From assembly GCF_017571525.1 (NCBI RefSeq), contig NZ_JAGETY010000003.1, positions 310,001 to 374,000 of the forward strand: DNA of 64,000 nt, in the 5' to 3' direction. Made by a program: the position numbers and the translations under genes. Of the stretch, positions 1-10,715 are shown piece after piece. Origin of the DNA: Hymenobacter sp. BT559 (GTDB taxonomy: Bacteria > Bacteroidota > Bacteroidia > Cytophagales > Hymenobacteraceae). The notes beneath the pieces were generated by a model. The model had not been told where the DNA came from. It did not search any database and saw only the letters and a list, made by a program, of their open reading frames with translations. Position 1 is the stretch's first letter, and every line of letters begins with the position of its first letter.

Positions 1-2
1 GC

Positions 3-1421
3 GAAGACGTGCACTACGGCGAGTACACCTCGTTTACCTACGAGCTGCCCGAAGAAGACCTGCACCTCATGAACCGCCTCACGGTGCGCATTGCCGACAC
101 GATGGACGCAGAGACTACCCGCGGCAAGCAGGAGTCACACGTGTACAAGCGCGGCGGCATCTGGTACCAGACGCATTCGGGCGCCGTGCGCTCGGTATGG
201 CTCGAAGCCGTGGAGCGCAACCGTCTGCGCTCGCGCGTGGGCGTGGTGAGCACTATTGAGGACCAACTCGTGCGCTTCAACCTCACCCTGCGCATTCACG
301 ATGCCGGCGACTACACCGTGCGCCTGCAGGTGTTCGAGCCCGACGCCGAAGCTACTGATGCGCCGCTAGCCAGCTCCGACTTTCCGATGCGGCTGGCGGC
401 CGGCCAGCACGAGCAGCGCTTCTCGATGGAAGTACCCGGCGCCGAGGTGTGGTGCCCCGAAAACCCGCACCGCTACCGCCTCGTGGCCCAGCTCATCGAC
501 AACACCGGCTACTCGGCCCAGATTGAGGCCCGCTTCGGCCTGCGCAAGATTGAGTCGCGCGGCCGCAAGGTGTACTTAAATAACGAGCCGATTTACCTCG
601 ACGGTATTCTCTACCAGCCCGGCACCGCTACCTACGCCGAGATGCGCCGCCACATGCACGCCATGAAGGAGCTGGGCTGCAACCTCGTGCGGGTGCACAT
701 CGCCGGTATCGACCCGCGCATCTATAACCTGGCCGATGAGCTAGGCCTCCTTTTGTGGGTAGAAGTGCCCAGCCCGCACTCAAGCACGCCCCGCAGCCGC
801 GAAAACCACCGCGCCGAGCTGCTGCGCATGCTCTCGCTGATGGAAACGCACCCTAGCATCATCATCTGGAGCCTCTATAACGAGGACTGGGGTGCCCAGG
901 ACATTGCCACCAACCCGGCCACCCAGCGCTACATCGTGCAGATGTACAACTTCATGCAGCTGGCCCACCCGCAGTTTTTGGTAATTGACAACGACGGCTG
1001 GCACCACATCAGCTACCAGGGCTCGCTGAAGTCGGACCTGCTCACGGCCCACCTCTACACCCCCGACCTGGGCCGCTGGCGCGAGCTGCTCGACCGCCTC
1101 ATTCACGGCGAGCTCGAAGGCACCGCCGCCTTCCCGCTCGTGGTCGGCGACCCCTACTTCTACCGCGGCCAGCGCCCGCTGCTGGTGAGCGAATGGGGCG
1201 GCTTCGGCTTCAGCGACTACGGCGGCCCCGCCGATGCCGAGGCCCGCACCAACAGCATCCGCGATTTCAAGCGCGAGCTGCGCGCTAGGCCCATCGCGGG
1301 CGACGTCTACACCCAGGCCACCAACATCGAGGACGAGCGCAACGGCCTCATCGGCTTCCACTCCGGCGAGCTGGAGGTGCCGGCTGGCCTGCTGCACTCA
1401 GACCCGGGGCAGCCGGGGTAG
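3..1421 (+). CDS. Glycoside hydrolase family 2 protein, 5' end outside window
   Basis: The reading frame is open from the first bases, so the gene starts upstream and only about the last 472 codons are seen. The protein reads through part of the GH2 beta-sandwich into the TIM-barrel catalytic domain. The general acid/base is probably the Glu at nt 882-884 (context SLYNEDWG), and the nucleophile is probably the Glu at nt 1191-1193 (context LVSEWGGFG). These match the NE and SEWG signatures of beta-galactosidase/beta-glucuronidase-type GH2 enzymes, which hydrolyse beta-linked sugars. The substrate cannot be fixed from this fragment. The gene ends at TAG 1419-1421, directly followed by a long hairpin shared with the convergent gene at 1495-2190. 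The GTG at position 9 is internal, not the true start. Confidence 0.85.
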   Translation, partial: EDVHYGEYTSFTYELPEEDLHLMNRLTVRIADTMDAETTRGKQESHVYKRGGIWYQTHSGAVRSVWLEAVERNRLRSRVGVVSTIEDQLVRFNLTLRIHDAGDYTVRLQVFEPDAEATDAPLASSDFPMRLAAGQHEQRFSMEVPGAEVWCPENPHRYRLVAQLIDNTGYSAQIEARFGLRKIESRGRKVYLNNEPIYLDGILYQPGTATYAEMRRHMHAMKELGCNLVRVHIAGIDPRIYNLADELGLLLWVEVPSPHSSTPRSRENHRAELLRMLSLMETHPSIIIWSLYNEDWGAQDIATNPATQRYIVQMYNFMQLAHPQFLVIDNDGWHHISYQGSLKSDLLTAHLYTPDLGRWRELLDRLIHGELEGTAAFPLVVGDPYFYRGQRPLLVSEWGGFGFSDYGGPADAEARTNSIRDFKRELRARPIAGDVYTQATNIEDERNGLIGFHSGELEVPAGLLHSDPGQPG

Positions 1422-1422
1422 G

Positions 1423-1480
1423 TATCAAAGTCAACAAAAAAGCCGTGGCATCTACCACGGCTTTTTTGTTGACTTTGATA
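1423..1480. terminator. Bidirectional terminator, 26-bp perfect stem
   Basis: The arms 1423-1448 and 1455-1480 are perfect reverse complements around a 6-nt loop. An A-run lies on the left arm and a T-run on the right, so the hairpin can stop transcription from both convergent genes. It starts two bases after the GH2 stop codon. Confidence 0.85.
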
Positions 1481-1494
1481 TCAGGTCAAAAGCT

Positions 1495-2190
1495 CTATCT
1501 CAACTTATCCTTTAATAATTTATAATTTTCAGCTTTTTTATCAATACTCAACTTAGACAAAATAATAGACGCCTTTTTCTTATCAATATTTCCGAAATAA
1601 TCAAAAGCACTATGCAATATGCTGTTGAATATAACTTCATGGCTGGCTTTGTCAGTAATCAGTGCTTTATAACAAGGCTCTTTTAAATCAAAAGGCACAG
1701 GACCAGCTATTTCTAGCATAGATAGCAAACATTTTTTATCGCGGCAATTATTCAGCAAACCTTGCCACGTGTCTCTAACAGTAGTTGCATCTTCGAAAAA
1801 CTCTACCCATAGAACATAGCTAACGGGGTCGGCATAATAAGCTTCTGATGCTAAATATTGTATAAAGTGCTCCCAAATAATCTTTTTGTGGTCAGGAAGG
1901 GAAATTTCTTTATCACGAACCCCATGATAAAACGGCACTAAAAAATGATAATAGCTTGGGAATTTCTCATATAGCTGAAATCCTAATGAAATTTTATCCG
2001 CTACTTCCATTTTTGAGTACCATACTTCGTCCGATATTTCATCAAGCAATGTCCATGTTTCAGATGACAATTGCTTAACTACACCTTGTGTTCCGCAGCC
2101 TACAGAAACTGCCTTAGCTTCATTTGCTATGCGGCGTATCTCGGACTCATTCAGGTTGTATGTAGAAAGTATAGTATCGATAGTTTGCAT
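1495..2190 (-). CDS. Hypothetical protein, AT-rich orphan (231 aa)
   Basis: I do not recognise a family. The 231-residue protein is predicted soluble and mostly helical, with no signal peptide or membrane segment. It is rich in Lys, Ile, Tyr and Phe, and a Cys lies in a VGCGTQG stretch near residue 32. Its DNA is strikingly AT-rich and its codons end in A/T, unlike the GC-rich genes on both sides, which suggests recent acquisition. It stands alone, convergent with the GH2 gene and divergent from mrp. AT-rich singletons like this in Bacteroidota are often immunity or defence accessory genes, but nothing in the sequence shows such a role. The start at ATG 2190 is the only good one at the N-terminus. 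Confidence 0.6.
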   Translation of the reverse strand: MQTIDTILSTYNLNESEIRRIANEAKAVSVGCGTQGVVKQLSSETWTLLDEISDEVWYSKMEVADKISLGFQLYEKFPSYYHFLVPFYHGVRDKEISLPDHKKIIWEHFIQYLASEAYYADPVSYVLWVEFFEDATTVRDTWQGLLNNCRDKKCLLSMLEIAGPVPFDLKEPCYKALITDKASHEVIFNSILHSAFDYFGNIDKKKASIILSKLSIDKKAENYKLLKDKLR

Positions 2191-2339
2191 AAACTTTCAA
2201 GGTGGCGTGACACAATTAATAAATCTAATATTCAGAGCTTTTAATCTCGTTTCATAACACAGGATTTGATTATTGATGTTCGTAAAGATACTTAGTACAA
2301 CTGCCTGCCCTCCGAAACCCATCCCCGGCCCGGCGGGTT

Positions 2340-2347
2340 ATCTTTGC
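2340..2347 (+). promoter_or_regulatory. Bacteroidota -7 promoter element TATCTTTG (mrp)
   Basis: This matches TAnnTTTG, the -7 element used by the Bacteroidota primary sigma factor. Transcription would begin near 2352, leaving about 24 nt before ATG 2376. Confidence 0.6.
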
Positions 2348-2375
2348 AGCTACGCCCCTAGCGGCGCAATTGTTT

Positions 2376-3482
2376 ATGCCGGAGATAACGATAGATGCCG
2401 TCCGCCACGCCCTGAGCTTCGTGGAAGAGCCCGACCTGGGCCAGGATTTGATTACCCTTAACATGGTGGAAGACATCGTGGTCGATGGCCGCACGGTGTC
2501 GTTTACCGTGGTGCTCACTACGCCCGCCTGCCCGCTCAAGCAGCTCATCCACGATGCCTGCGAGCGCGCCGTGCACACCATGGTAGACAAAGACGCTAAC
2601 GTGGTGATTCAGATGACGTCGCGCGTGACCACCATGCGCAACAACAACACCGTGCTGCCCGGCGTGAAAAACATCATCGCTATTGCCTCGGGCAAGGGCG
2701 GCGTGGGCAAAAGCACCGTGACGGCCAACCTGGCCGTGGCCCTGGCCGCTGCCGGCGCCAAAGTCGGGTTGATTGACGCTGATATTTCGGGCCCGAGCAT
2801 GCCCACCATGTTCGGCGTGGAAGATGCCCGGCCGCACGTGTACCAGACGCCCGCCGGCAAAAACCTCATCGAGCCCATTATCAAGTACGGGGTTAAGCTG
2901 ATGAGCATCGGCTTTTTGGCCCCTAGCGAGCACGCCATTGTGTGGCGCGGGCCGATGGCCTCGTCGGCGCTCAAGCAGTTTATTACGGAGGTTGATTGGG
3001 GCGAGCTCGACTACCTGCTGCTCGACCTGCCGCCTGGCACGTCCGACATTCACCTCACCATGGTGCAGACCGTGCCTGTGACCGGCGCCATCATCGTGAC
3101 TACCCCGCAGCCGGTGGCCCTCATGGATGCGCAGAAAGGTTTGCAAATGTTCCGCCAGCCCCAAATTAATGTACCGGTGCTGGGCATTATTGAGAACATG
3201 GCTTGGTTTACGCCCGCCGAACTGCCTGAAAACAAGTATTATATCTTTGGCGAAGGCGGCGGCCAGCGCCTGGCTACCAAGCACGACGTGCCGCTGCTAG
3301 GGCAGCTGCCGCTCATTCAGGCGGTGCGTGAGGCCGGCGACGAAGGCCGCCCGGCGGTGCTGGCCGACGTAAATTCGCCGCAGGCTGCCACCTTCCGCGA
3401 CCTGGCCGAGAGCCTGGCCCGGCAGGTGAGCATCCGCAACAACGTAGCGCCTAAAACTACTATTGTGCAGATGAACAGCTAG
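2376..3482 (+). CDS. mrp: Mrp/NBP35-family Fe-S cluster carrier ATPase
   Basis: This is a cytosolic P-loop ATPase of the Mrp/ApbC family, which carries Fe-S clusters to target apoproteins. The first ~75 residues form an Fe-S assembly P (DUF59/MIP18) domain. The deviant Walker A IASGKGGVGKSTVTANLAVA follows, then the switch region LIDADISGPSMP and LLLDLPPGTSD. The C-terminal CxxC of Escherichia coli Mrp is not present at the expected place (ENMAWFTPAELPENKYY instead), as I recall for Bacteroidota members, so cluster ligation may differ. ATG 2376 is chosen over TTG 2370 because it fits the family N-terminus. The NifU-domain gene 100 nt downstream on the same strand supports an Fe-S maturation pair. 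Confidence 0.9.
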   Translation: MPEITIDAVRHALSFVEEPDLGQDLITLNMVEDIVVDGRTVSFTVVLTTPACPLKQLIHDACERAVHTMVDKDANVVIQMTSRVTTMRNNNTVLPGVKNIIAIASGKGGVGKSTVTANLAVALAAAGAKVGLIDADISGPSMPTMFGVEDARPHVYQTPAGKNLIEPIIKYGVKLMSIGFLAPSEHAIVWRGPMASSALKQFITEVDWGELDYLLLDLPPGTSDIHLTMVQTVPVTGAIIVTTPQPVALMDAQKGLQMFRQPQINVPVLGIIENMAWFTPAELPENKYYIFGEGGGQRLATKHDVPLLGQLPLIQAVREAGDEGRPAVLADVNSPQAATFRDLAESLARQVSIRNNVAPKTTIVQMNS

Positions 3483-3582
3483 GAAGTGCTCGGGGTGTTG
3501 CCCGCTGCCGGGCAGTGCACCGTTGCACATTTTGCTACTTACCGCTGTTCATAGGATATTGCTAACTGTTAATTGATTAAAG

Positions 3583-3810
3583 ATGGATTCTGTTTTGTCC
3601 CGCGTCGAGCAAGCCCTTGATTCTCTGCGACCTTACCTGGCCACGGATGGCGGCAACGTGCGCGTGGCCGAAATCACCGAGGCCGGCGTGCTCAAGCTGG
3701 AGTGGCAAGGCGCCTGTGGGGCCTGCCCCATGTCGCCGATGACGCGCGCGGGCCTCGAAGACACCGTGCGCAAAGCCGTGCCCGAAATCACGGCCGTAGA
3801 AGCTCGCTAG
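3583..3810 (+). CDS. NifU C-terminal-domain Fe-S scaffold protein
   Basis: This 75-residue protein consists only of the NifU C-terminal (Nfu) domain, which holds a transient Fe-S cluster between two subunits. The diagnostic CxxC is Cys45-Gly-Ala-Cys48, in the context GACGACPMSPMT. The preceding LATDGGNVRVAEI segment is typical of the family. It lies 100 nt downstream of mrp in the same direction, so the two may be co-transcribed and act together in cluster transfer. The gap between them has short G/C-rich inverted repeats near 3496-3530 that could weaken read-through. The gene is followed by a 32-bp inverted repeat element. Confidence 0.9.
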   Translation: MDSVLSRVEQALDSLRPYLATDGGNVRVAEITEAGVLKLEWQGACGACPMSPMTRAGLEDTVRKAVPEITAVEAR

Positions 3811-3834
3811 GCCGGCTTTTCTTAGCTCACAATG

Positions 3835-3923
3835 CCTGCCCTGCTGCGCTCGTGCGGCATCTTGTCTTGCCAGAATAAATGGCATTGACCCGACAAGATG
3901 CCGCACGAGCGCAGCAGGGCAGG
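3835..3923. repeat. 32-bp perfect inverted repeat element (REP/MITE-like)
   Basis: The arms 3835-3866 and 3892-3923 are perfect reverse complements around a 25-bp spacer. The element sits wholly between the NifU-like gene and fahA. There is no T-run, so it is not a simple terminator. It resembles a palindromic repeat unit of the kind dispersed in Hymenobacter-type genomes. Confidence 0.7.
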
Positions 3924-3956
3924 TGTTTTTTACGTATTAGCGGCTATCGTTCTGCT

Positions 3957-3964
3957 TATTTTTG
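3957..3964 (+). promoter_or_regulatory. -7 element TATTTTTG abutting fahA start
   Basis: This matches TAnnTTTG and ends only 3 nt before ATG 3968. With the usual few-nucleotide distance from -7 element to transcription start, the message would begin at or inside the start codon, implying leaderless translation. Confidence 0.5.
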
Positions 3965-3967
3965 CCT

Positions 3968-5275
3968 ATGCCCGCTTCGCCCGCCAACGACCCCAGTCTG
4001 CGCTCCTGGATTGACATCCAGCCCACCGACGATTTTCCGATTCAAAATCTTCCCTTTGGGGTGATGGAAGTGCCCGAGTGGGGCCCGCGCCTGGCGGTGG
4101 CCATCGGCGGCTACGCGTTGGATTTATACGAATGTGCGCAGCTAGGGTACTTCGACAGCATTGCCGAGGACGTGCCGGAGTTGGGTGCGGCGCTGCCCAA
4201 GGTGTTTCGGCGACGCTCGCTGAATGCGTTTTTGCGGCTGGGGCCGGCCGCGTGGCGGGCCGTGCGCGAGCGCGTGAGCGAGCTGCTGCGCCACGACAAC
4301 CCCGCCCTGCGCGACAACGAGCTGGCCATTCGCACCTGCCTGCTGCGCCAGCGCGACGTGACGATGCTGCGCCCGGTGAAGCCCACCAACTACGTCGATT
4401 TTTACAGCAGCCTGGAGCACGCCACTAACGTGGGCGTCCTATTTCGGCCCGATAACCCGCTGCTGCCCAACTGGCGCCACCTGCCTATTGCCTACCACGG
4501 CCGGGCCAATTCTATCGTAGTGAGCGGCACGCCCGTGCGCCGGCCGAGCGGGCAATACCGCCCCGCCGGGCAGGAGGCGCCGGTTTTCGGCCCTACCCAG
4601 CAGCTCGATTTTGAGTTGGAATCGGCCTTCATCGTGGGCCAGGGAACTCAGCAGGGAAGCACCGTGCCCCTAGCCGAGGCCGAAAACCACATTTTTGGGC
4701 TCGTGCTCTTTAATGACTGGAGCGCCCGCGATATCCAAAGCTGGGAGTACCAGCCGCTAGGGCCGTTTTTGGGGAAGAACTTCGCCAGCAGCGTGTCGCC
4801 CTGGGTCGTCACGCTCGATGCACTGGAGCCCTTCCGGGTGGCAGGCCCGGCGCAAGAGCCCGAGCCTCTACCCAACCTACAAGCTACTGGTGAGCAGCAC
4901 TTTGACATTGAGCTCGAAGTGCTTTTTCAACCGGCCGGTGCTACGGCGGCTCCGTTGGTCATCAGCCGCACCAATATGCGGCATTTGTACTGGAGCATGG
5001 CCCAGCAGCTGACCCACCAGGCCAGCAATGGCTGCCCGCTCGATACCGGCGACATCTACGCCTCGGGCACTATCAGCGGCCCCACGCCGGGCTCGCTAGG
5101 CTCACTGCTGGAGCTAACGCAGCGCGGCACCCAGCCGCTCGCGCTGCCGGGCGGCGTAGAGCTCGGCTTCCTGCGCGACGGCGATACGGTTATCTTACGT
5201 GGCTTTGCCGAGAAGAATGGCCTGCGCATCGGGCTGGGTGAGGTGAGTGGCACGGTGCTGCCAGCGGCAGATTAA
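3968..5275 (+). CDS. fahA: Fumarylacetoacetase
   Basis: This enzyme hydrolyses fumarylacetoacetate to fumarate and acetoacetate, the last step of tyrosine/homogentisate breakdown in the cytosol. The 435-residue length is right for the family. The N-terminal SH3-like domain carries the DFPIQNLPFGV signature. The catalytic FAH domain shows DFYSSLEHATNVG, the proposed catalytic His177 in AYHGRANSIVVSG, the metal-binding FELES and NDWSARDIQ segments, GPFLGKNFASSVSPW and HQASNGCPLDTGDIYASGT. ATG 3968 keeps the conserved N-terminus; a TTG at 3962 lies within the promoter element. No other tyrosine-pathway gene is nearby. The gene ends at a hairpin shared with acs. Confidence 0.95.
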   Translation: MPASPANDPSLRSWIDIQPTDDFPIQNLPFGVMEVPEWGPRLAVAIGGYALDLYECAQLGYFDSIAEDVPELGAALPKVFRRRSLNAFLRLGPAAWRAVRERVSELLRHDNPALRDNELAIRTCLLRQRDVTMLRPVKPTNYVDFYSSLEHATNVGVLFRPDNPLLPNWRHLPIAYHGRANSIVVSGTPVRRPSGQYRPAGQEAPVFGPTQQLDFELESAFIVGQGTQQGSTVPLAEAENHIFGLVLFNDWSARDIQSWEYQPLGPFLGKNFASSVSPWVVTLDALEPFRVAGPAQEPEPLPNLQATGEQHFDIELEVLFQPAGATAAPLVISRTNMRHLYWSMAQQLTHQASNGCPLDTGDIYASGTISGPTPGSLGSLLELTQRGTQPLALPGGVELGFLRDGDTVILRGFAEKNGLRIGLGEVSGTVLPAAD

Positions 5276-5292
5276 CTATTGCTTTAAAGCAA

Positions 5293-5328
5293 AGAAGCCC
5301 CGCACCGTGACATCAGTGCGAGGCTTCT
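5293..5328. terminator. Bidirectional terminator between fahA and acs
   Basis: The arms 5293-5305 and 5316-5328 pair with one mismatch, followed by TTTTT on the plus strand and flanked by an outer GCTTTAAA/TTTAAAGC pair. Confidence 0.7.
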
Positions 5329-5343
5329 GTTTTTAAAGCAGCG

Positions 5344-7257
<1,914 letters not shown>

Positions 7258-7310
7258 TTTTTTAGGAAATTGGGAATGTAGAATGAGGAGTTAAAGGACG
7301 TTTTCACACT

Positions 7311-7430
7311 TGTCATTGCGAGCCTGCGCAGCAATCTTTCCTTCCGCCAGGGGTACTAGCCCAACGATGCGGACGACAAGGAAAGATTGCTTGGCTACGC
7401 CGACCTTCGGTTCGCAAGCTCGCAATGACA
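7311..7430. repeat. REP/MITE-like element with TGTCATTGCGAGC ends
   Basis: The outer arms 7311-7323 and 7418-7430 are perfect reverse complements. Inner arms 7331-7343 and 7378-7390 also pair perfectly (GCAATCTTTCCTT and its complement). The bipartite, hairpin-forming unit of about 120 bp lies between acs and the receiver gene, and the TGTCATTGCGAG ends are a widespread type of bacterial dispersed repeat. Confidence 0.75.
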
Positions 7431-7476
7431 GACGACCAGGGGGCATATGAAACTGCCATGGCTCATAAATAGCGAC

Positions 7477-7848
7477 TCACCCCCCTAGCAGCTCGCGCAC
7501 TTTTTGCATGAGCTGGCGGGTGCTGAAAGGCTTGGGAATGTAGAGGTCGGCGCCGGCATCGTAGCCTTTTTGTACGTCGGCGGGTTGGCTTTTGGCAGAG
7601 AGGAAAATGACTTTGGTGGCAGTGCGGTCGGGGCGCTGGCGCAGCCGGCGGCACACCTGGTAGCCGTCTACATCGGGCATCATTACGTCGAGCAGCACGA
7701 GGTCGTAGGGTGTCTGGCTGATGGCCGCCAGGGCCTCGGTACCGTTGCGGGCAATGCCGACCTGGTAGCCATTCTTGCGCATCAAAAACTCTAATGACAT
7801 GACGATATTGGGCTCATCATCAACTAGTAATATGGCGGGGGTGCTCAT
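7477..7848 (-). CDS. Single-domain response regulator (CheY-like receiver)
   Basis: The 123-residue protein is a stand-alone receiver domain with no DNA-binding or enzymatic output. The acidic pocket is Asp10/Asp11 (LLVDDEPNI), the phosphoacceptor is Asp54 (LVLLDVMMPDVDG), the switch Ser is near residue 85 (FLSAKS), and the conserved Lys is 106 (IPKPFS). Its ATG overlaps the stop of the upstream sensor kinase (ATGA, nt 7845-7848), so the two are translationally coupled and surely partners. Because it lacks an output domain it probably passes phosphate onward or controls a partner by binding. Its neighbour acs suggests acetate metabolism as the process. Confidence 0.9.
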   Translation of the reverse strand: MSTPAILLVDDEPNIVMSLEFLMRKNGYQVGIARNGTEALAAISQTPYDLVLLDVMMPDVDGYQVCRRLRQRPDRTATKVIFLSAKSQPADVQKGYDAGADLYIPKPFSTRQLMQKVRELLGG

Positions 7849-10649
7849 AGCTGGAAGGAAGTAGAAAAAGGAGCTGTCGCCCGCACAGGCACGGCCAGCG
7901 GCAGCTCGACAAAGAAGCGGGCACCCTGCTCGGGGGTGCTCTCAACCCAAATGCGGCCCTGGTGCAGCTCCACTATTTTTTTGGTAATGGCCAGGCCCAG
8001 GCCCGAACCCTCGGGCTTGCGCATATTCTGGTTGCGGGCCTGAAAAAACTTGTCAAATATCTGGTGCTGCTCGGCCAGGGCAATGCCCTTGCCATTGTCT
8101 TCTACGCACAGCAGTAGGGCATCGGCAGCCGGCCAGGCCAGCACCGCAATGCGGCCGGGCCGGCCGGGCACGGCGGCCTTGATGGCATTAGAAAGCAGGT
8201 TGATGAGCACTTGCATGAGGCGGTCGCGGTCGGCGGGCAGCAGCGGCAAGCCGGGCGGCACCTCTACGCGCAGCTCGCTGCCGCGCTCGCGGGCTAGCTG
8301 GCCCACGGCCTCGGCGGCGTCCTGCACCACCTCGGCCACTACCAGGGGCGTGCGCTCCAGGCTCGCCTGCCCGCTCTCAAACTTCTCTAAATCAAGCACC
8401 AGGGAGATGAGACGGGTGAGGCGCTCGGCCTCACGGCCGATGGTGTGCTGGAAGTGCTGGCGCTCCTCCACTTCCAGGTCGGGGTTATCGGCCAAGATTT
8501 CAGCCAGCGCCCGAATGCTGGTAAGCGGCGTGCGCAGCTCGTGGGTCACGGTGTAGAGAAACTCGTCCTTTTGCATGTCCAGCACCTGCAGCTGGTCGTA
8601 GGCCTGGCGCAGCTCATCCGTAAGGCGCTGCAGCTGACGGCTTTGCTTTTGCAGCTGGCGGTTGGCTTCCAGTAGTTGCTGGCTTTCTTTGAGAATGCCC
8701 ACCACGCTGTCGTAGCTGATTTGCTCGGCCCCCGCCACCGACGCTAGCACCATGCGGGCCGAAGCCGGCCCTAGCGTGCCGGCCAGCAGCTTTTCGGCAT
8801 AAGTAAGCAGGCGCGGGTCGGCCGTTGGCAATGGCTGAGTGGCTGAATGGGTAAATGACTGGTTGGTATTTTCTGAGGCGGGCAACGCATCGGGGAAGCG
8901 CTCGGCGAAAGCGCGCAGGGCCTGGTTGGTGCGCTTTTTTCCTAGGAAGCCAAGCAGCAGTGCGCGCACGTCGGGCAGGGGCGTGCGGCCCTGCCAGCCG
9001 GCTATTTCCTCCGCCAGACTGCGGCGGCGAAAGACATCAACAAACACATCAGCCTGGCGCAGCTCCAGCGCCGTGGGCGGCCAGGCCAGCGACAAGCCTA
9101 CGTAGAGCCCGATGTTGAAAAACCAGCTCCAGAACAACCCGTGCGATAAGTAATCAAGCCCTTCGAGGCCAAAGAGCGCGCCCGGCCGCAGCCAGGCTAG
9201 CCCCCCCACCCCGTCGCTCAGCATGCTCACCGGCAGGTGCCCTGGCCCCACCAGCGTGGGCACTACCAGCGTAAAAAACCACACGCCAAAGCCGGCCAGC
9301 AGCCCCAGCGTGGCCCCGCGCCGGGTGCCGCCCTTCCAGTAAAGCCCCCCGAGCACGGCGGGCAGAAACTGCGCTACCGCCGCAAACGACACTAGCCCGG
9401 TATTAACCAGCGGCAGCTGCCGGCCCACCCCGGCGTAGTAGCCGTAGGCCAGGGCCAGTACCAGCGCCACGGCCAGCCGCCGGCTCGTGAGGGCCACCCG
9501 GCCCAGGTAGGCAAACCAGCGCCGCTGGCCTTCGGGCCGGGCCGCCGGCACCCGCACCAGCAAGGGCATGAGCAGGTGGTTGCTCATCATCACGCTCAGG
9601 GCAATTGTTTCGACGATAATCATGCTGCTGGCCGCCGAGAGGCCCCCCAGATACGTGAGCAGGGCTAGCCACGAGTGCCCAGTGGCCAGCGGCAGCGCCA
9701 GCACAAAGGTGTCGGCATCGAAGCCCCGGCCGCCGAGTTTTAGCATCCCGCCAAAGGCTACCGGCAACACGAATACATTGATAACAAGCAAATAGAGCGG
9801 AAACAGCCACATCGCCTTGCGCAGGTGGTTTTCGTCCACATTCTCCACCACGGCCACCTGAAACTGGCGCGGCAGCAGCAGCACCGCCGACATGCTGAGC
9901 ACGAGCAGCGTGAGCCATTCGGCCCCGCTGGTGCCGGTAGCTTTTAACGTAAAAAGCTGGCGCAATGCAGGCACCGCCGCGGCCTGGTCAAACACGTCGG
10001 CGAAGCCCCCAAACAGCCCGAACGTGACGAAGCCCCCTAGCAGCAGAAACGCCAGCAGCTTGACCAGGCTTTCGAGGGCCACGGCCAGTACTACCCCTTC
10101 GTGCCGCTCGGTGGCCTCTACCGAGCGCACCCCGAAGAGCATGGTAAACACCGCCAGCGTGCCCGCCGCAAACAGCGCCGCCCCGCTAGCCCCCGCTCCC
10201 TGGCTGCCACCGGTGAGAATGACAAACGAGCTGGCAATAGCCTTGATTTGCAGCGCGATGTAGGGCACTACCCCGAGCACGCACACGGCCGTCACGAGAG
10301 CCCCTAACGAGGCGCTCTTACCATAGCGGGCCGAGATAAAGTCGGCAATGGAGGTGAGCCGCTGCTGCCGGCACACCCGGATTATTTTGCGCAGCACCAG
10401 CCACCACGCTGGCGCCAGGAGCCCCGGCCCCAGGTAAATACCCACGAAGCTCAGCCCCTGGTGCGCGGCCCGGCCCACCGAGCCGTAGTAGGCCCAGGCG
10501 GTGCAGTACACGGCCATGCTCAGGGCATATACATACGGATTGGCCACCAGGCTTTTGCGCGCCGCCGAGCGCCGCTCGGCGGCGTAGGCAACGCCGAAAA
10601 GCAGGGCCAGGTAGCCAAACGAAAAGGCGATGACGAGCAGCTTATTCAC
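7845..10649 (-). CDS. SLC5 symporter-histidine kinase fusion (CrbS/CbrA-like)
   Basis: The 934-residue membrane protein begins with a sodium:solute symporter (SLC5/PutP-type) domain of about 13 helices (roughly residues 1-540). A cytoplasmic linker with a STAC-like segment follows (LLTYAEKLLAGTLGPASARM), then a coiled coil (ESQQLLEANRQLQKQSRQLQ). The kinase core has phosphoacceptor His703 in TVTHELRTPLTS, N box NLLSNAIKAA, G1 DNGKGI and G2 GSGLGLAI. Proteins of this build (CbrA, CrbS) couple solute sensing or transport to signalling, and CrbS controls acs. Here it overlaps its receiver by 4 nt, acs lies next in line, and a small membrane protein gene lies 66 nt upstream. Acetate or a similar acid as ligand is inference. 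Confidence 0.93.
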   Translation of the reverse strand: MNKLLVIAFSFGYLALLFGVAYAAERRSAARKSLVANPYVYALSMAVYCTAWAYYGSVGRAAHQGLSFVGIYLGPGLLAPAWWLVLRKIIRVCRQQRLTSIADFISARYGKSASLGALVTAVCVLGVVPYIALQIKAIASSFVILTGGSQGAGASGAALFAAGTLAVFTMLFGVRSVEATERHEGVVLAVALESLVKLLAFLLLGGFVTFGLFGGFADVFDQAAAVPALRQLFTLKATGTSGAEWLTLLVLSMSAVLLLPRQFQVAVVENVDENHLRKAMWLFPLYLLVINVFVLPVAFGGMLKLGGRGFDADTFVLALPLATGHSWLALLTYLGGLSAASSMIIVETIALSVMMSNHLLMPLLVRVPAARPEGQRRWFAYLGRVALTSRRLAVALVLALAYGYYAGVGRQLPLVNTGLVSFAAVAQFLPAVLGGLYWKGGTRRGATLGLLAGFGVWFFTLVVPTLVGPGHLPVSMLSDGVGGLAWLRPGALFGLEGLDYLSHGLFWSWFFNIGLYVGLSLAWPPTALELRQADVFVDVFRRRSLAEEIAGWQGRTPLPDVRALLLGFLGKKRTNQALRAFAERFPDALPASENTNQSFTHSATQPLPTADPRLLTYAEKLLAGTLGPASARMVLASVAGAEQISYDSVVGILKESQQLLEANRQLQKQSRQLQRLTDELRQAYDQLQVLDMQKDEFLYTVTHELRTPLTSIRALAEILADNPDLEVEERQHFQHTIGREAERLTRLISLVLDLEKFESGQASLERTPLVVAEVVQDAAEAVGQLARERGSELRVEVPPGLPLLPADRDRLMQVLINLLSNAIKAAVPGRPGRIAVLAWPAADALLLCVEDNGKGIALAEQHQIFDKFFQARNQNMRKPEGSGLGLAITKKIVELHQGRIWVESTPEQGARFFVELPLAVPVRATAPFSTSFQL

Positions 10650-10715
10650 CAGAGAATGTCCACCGCAAAGATTGCGGGGCAGAAAAAAGCGGACATGAAG
10701 TATAACGCACCAGGG

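Noticed and set aside
2358..3284. 308-codon minus-strand frame opposite mrp
   Set aside because: It is a His/Arg-rich shadow of a well-identified gene with no family resemblance, as expected in GC-rich DNA.
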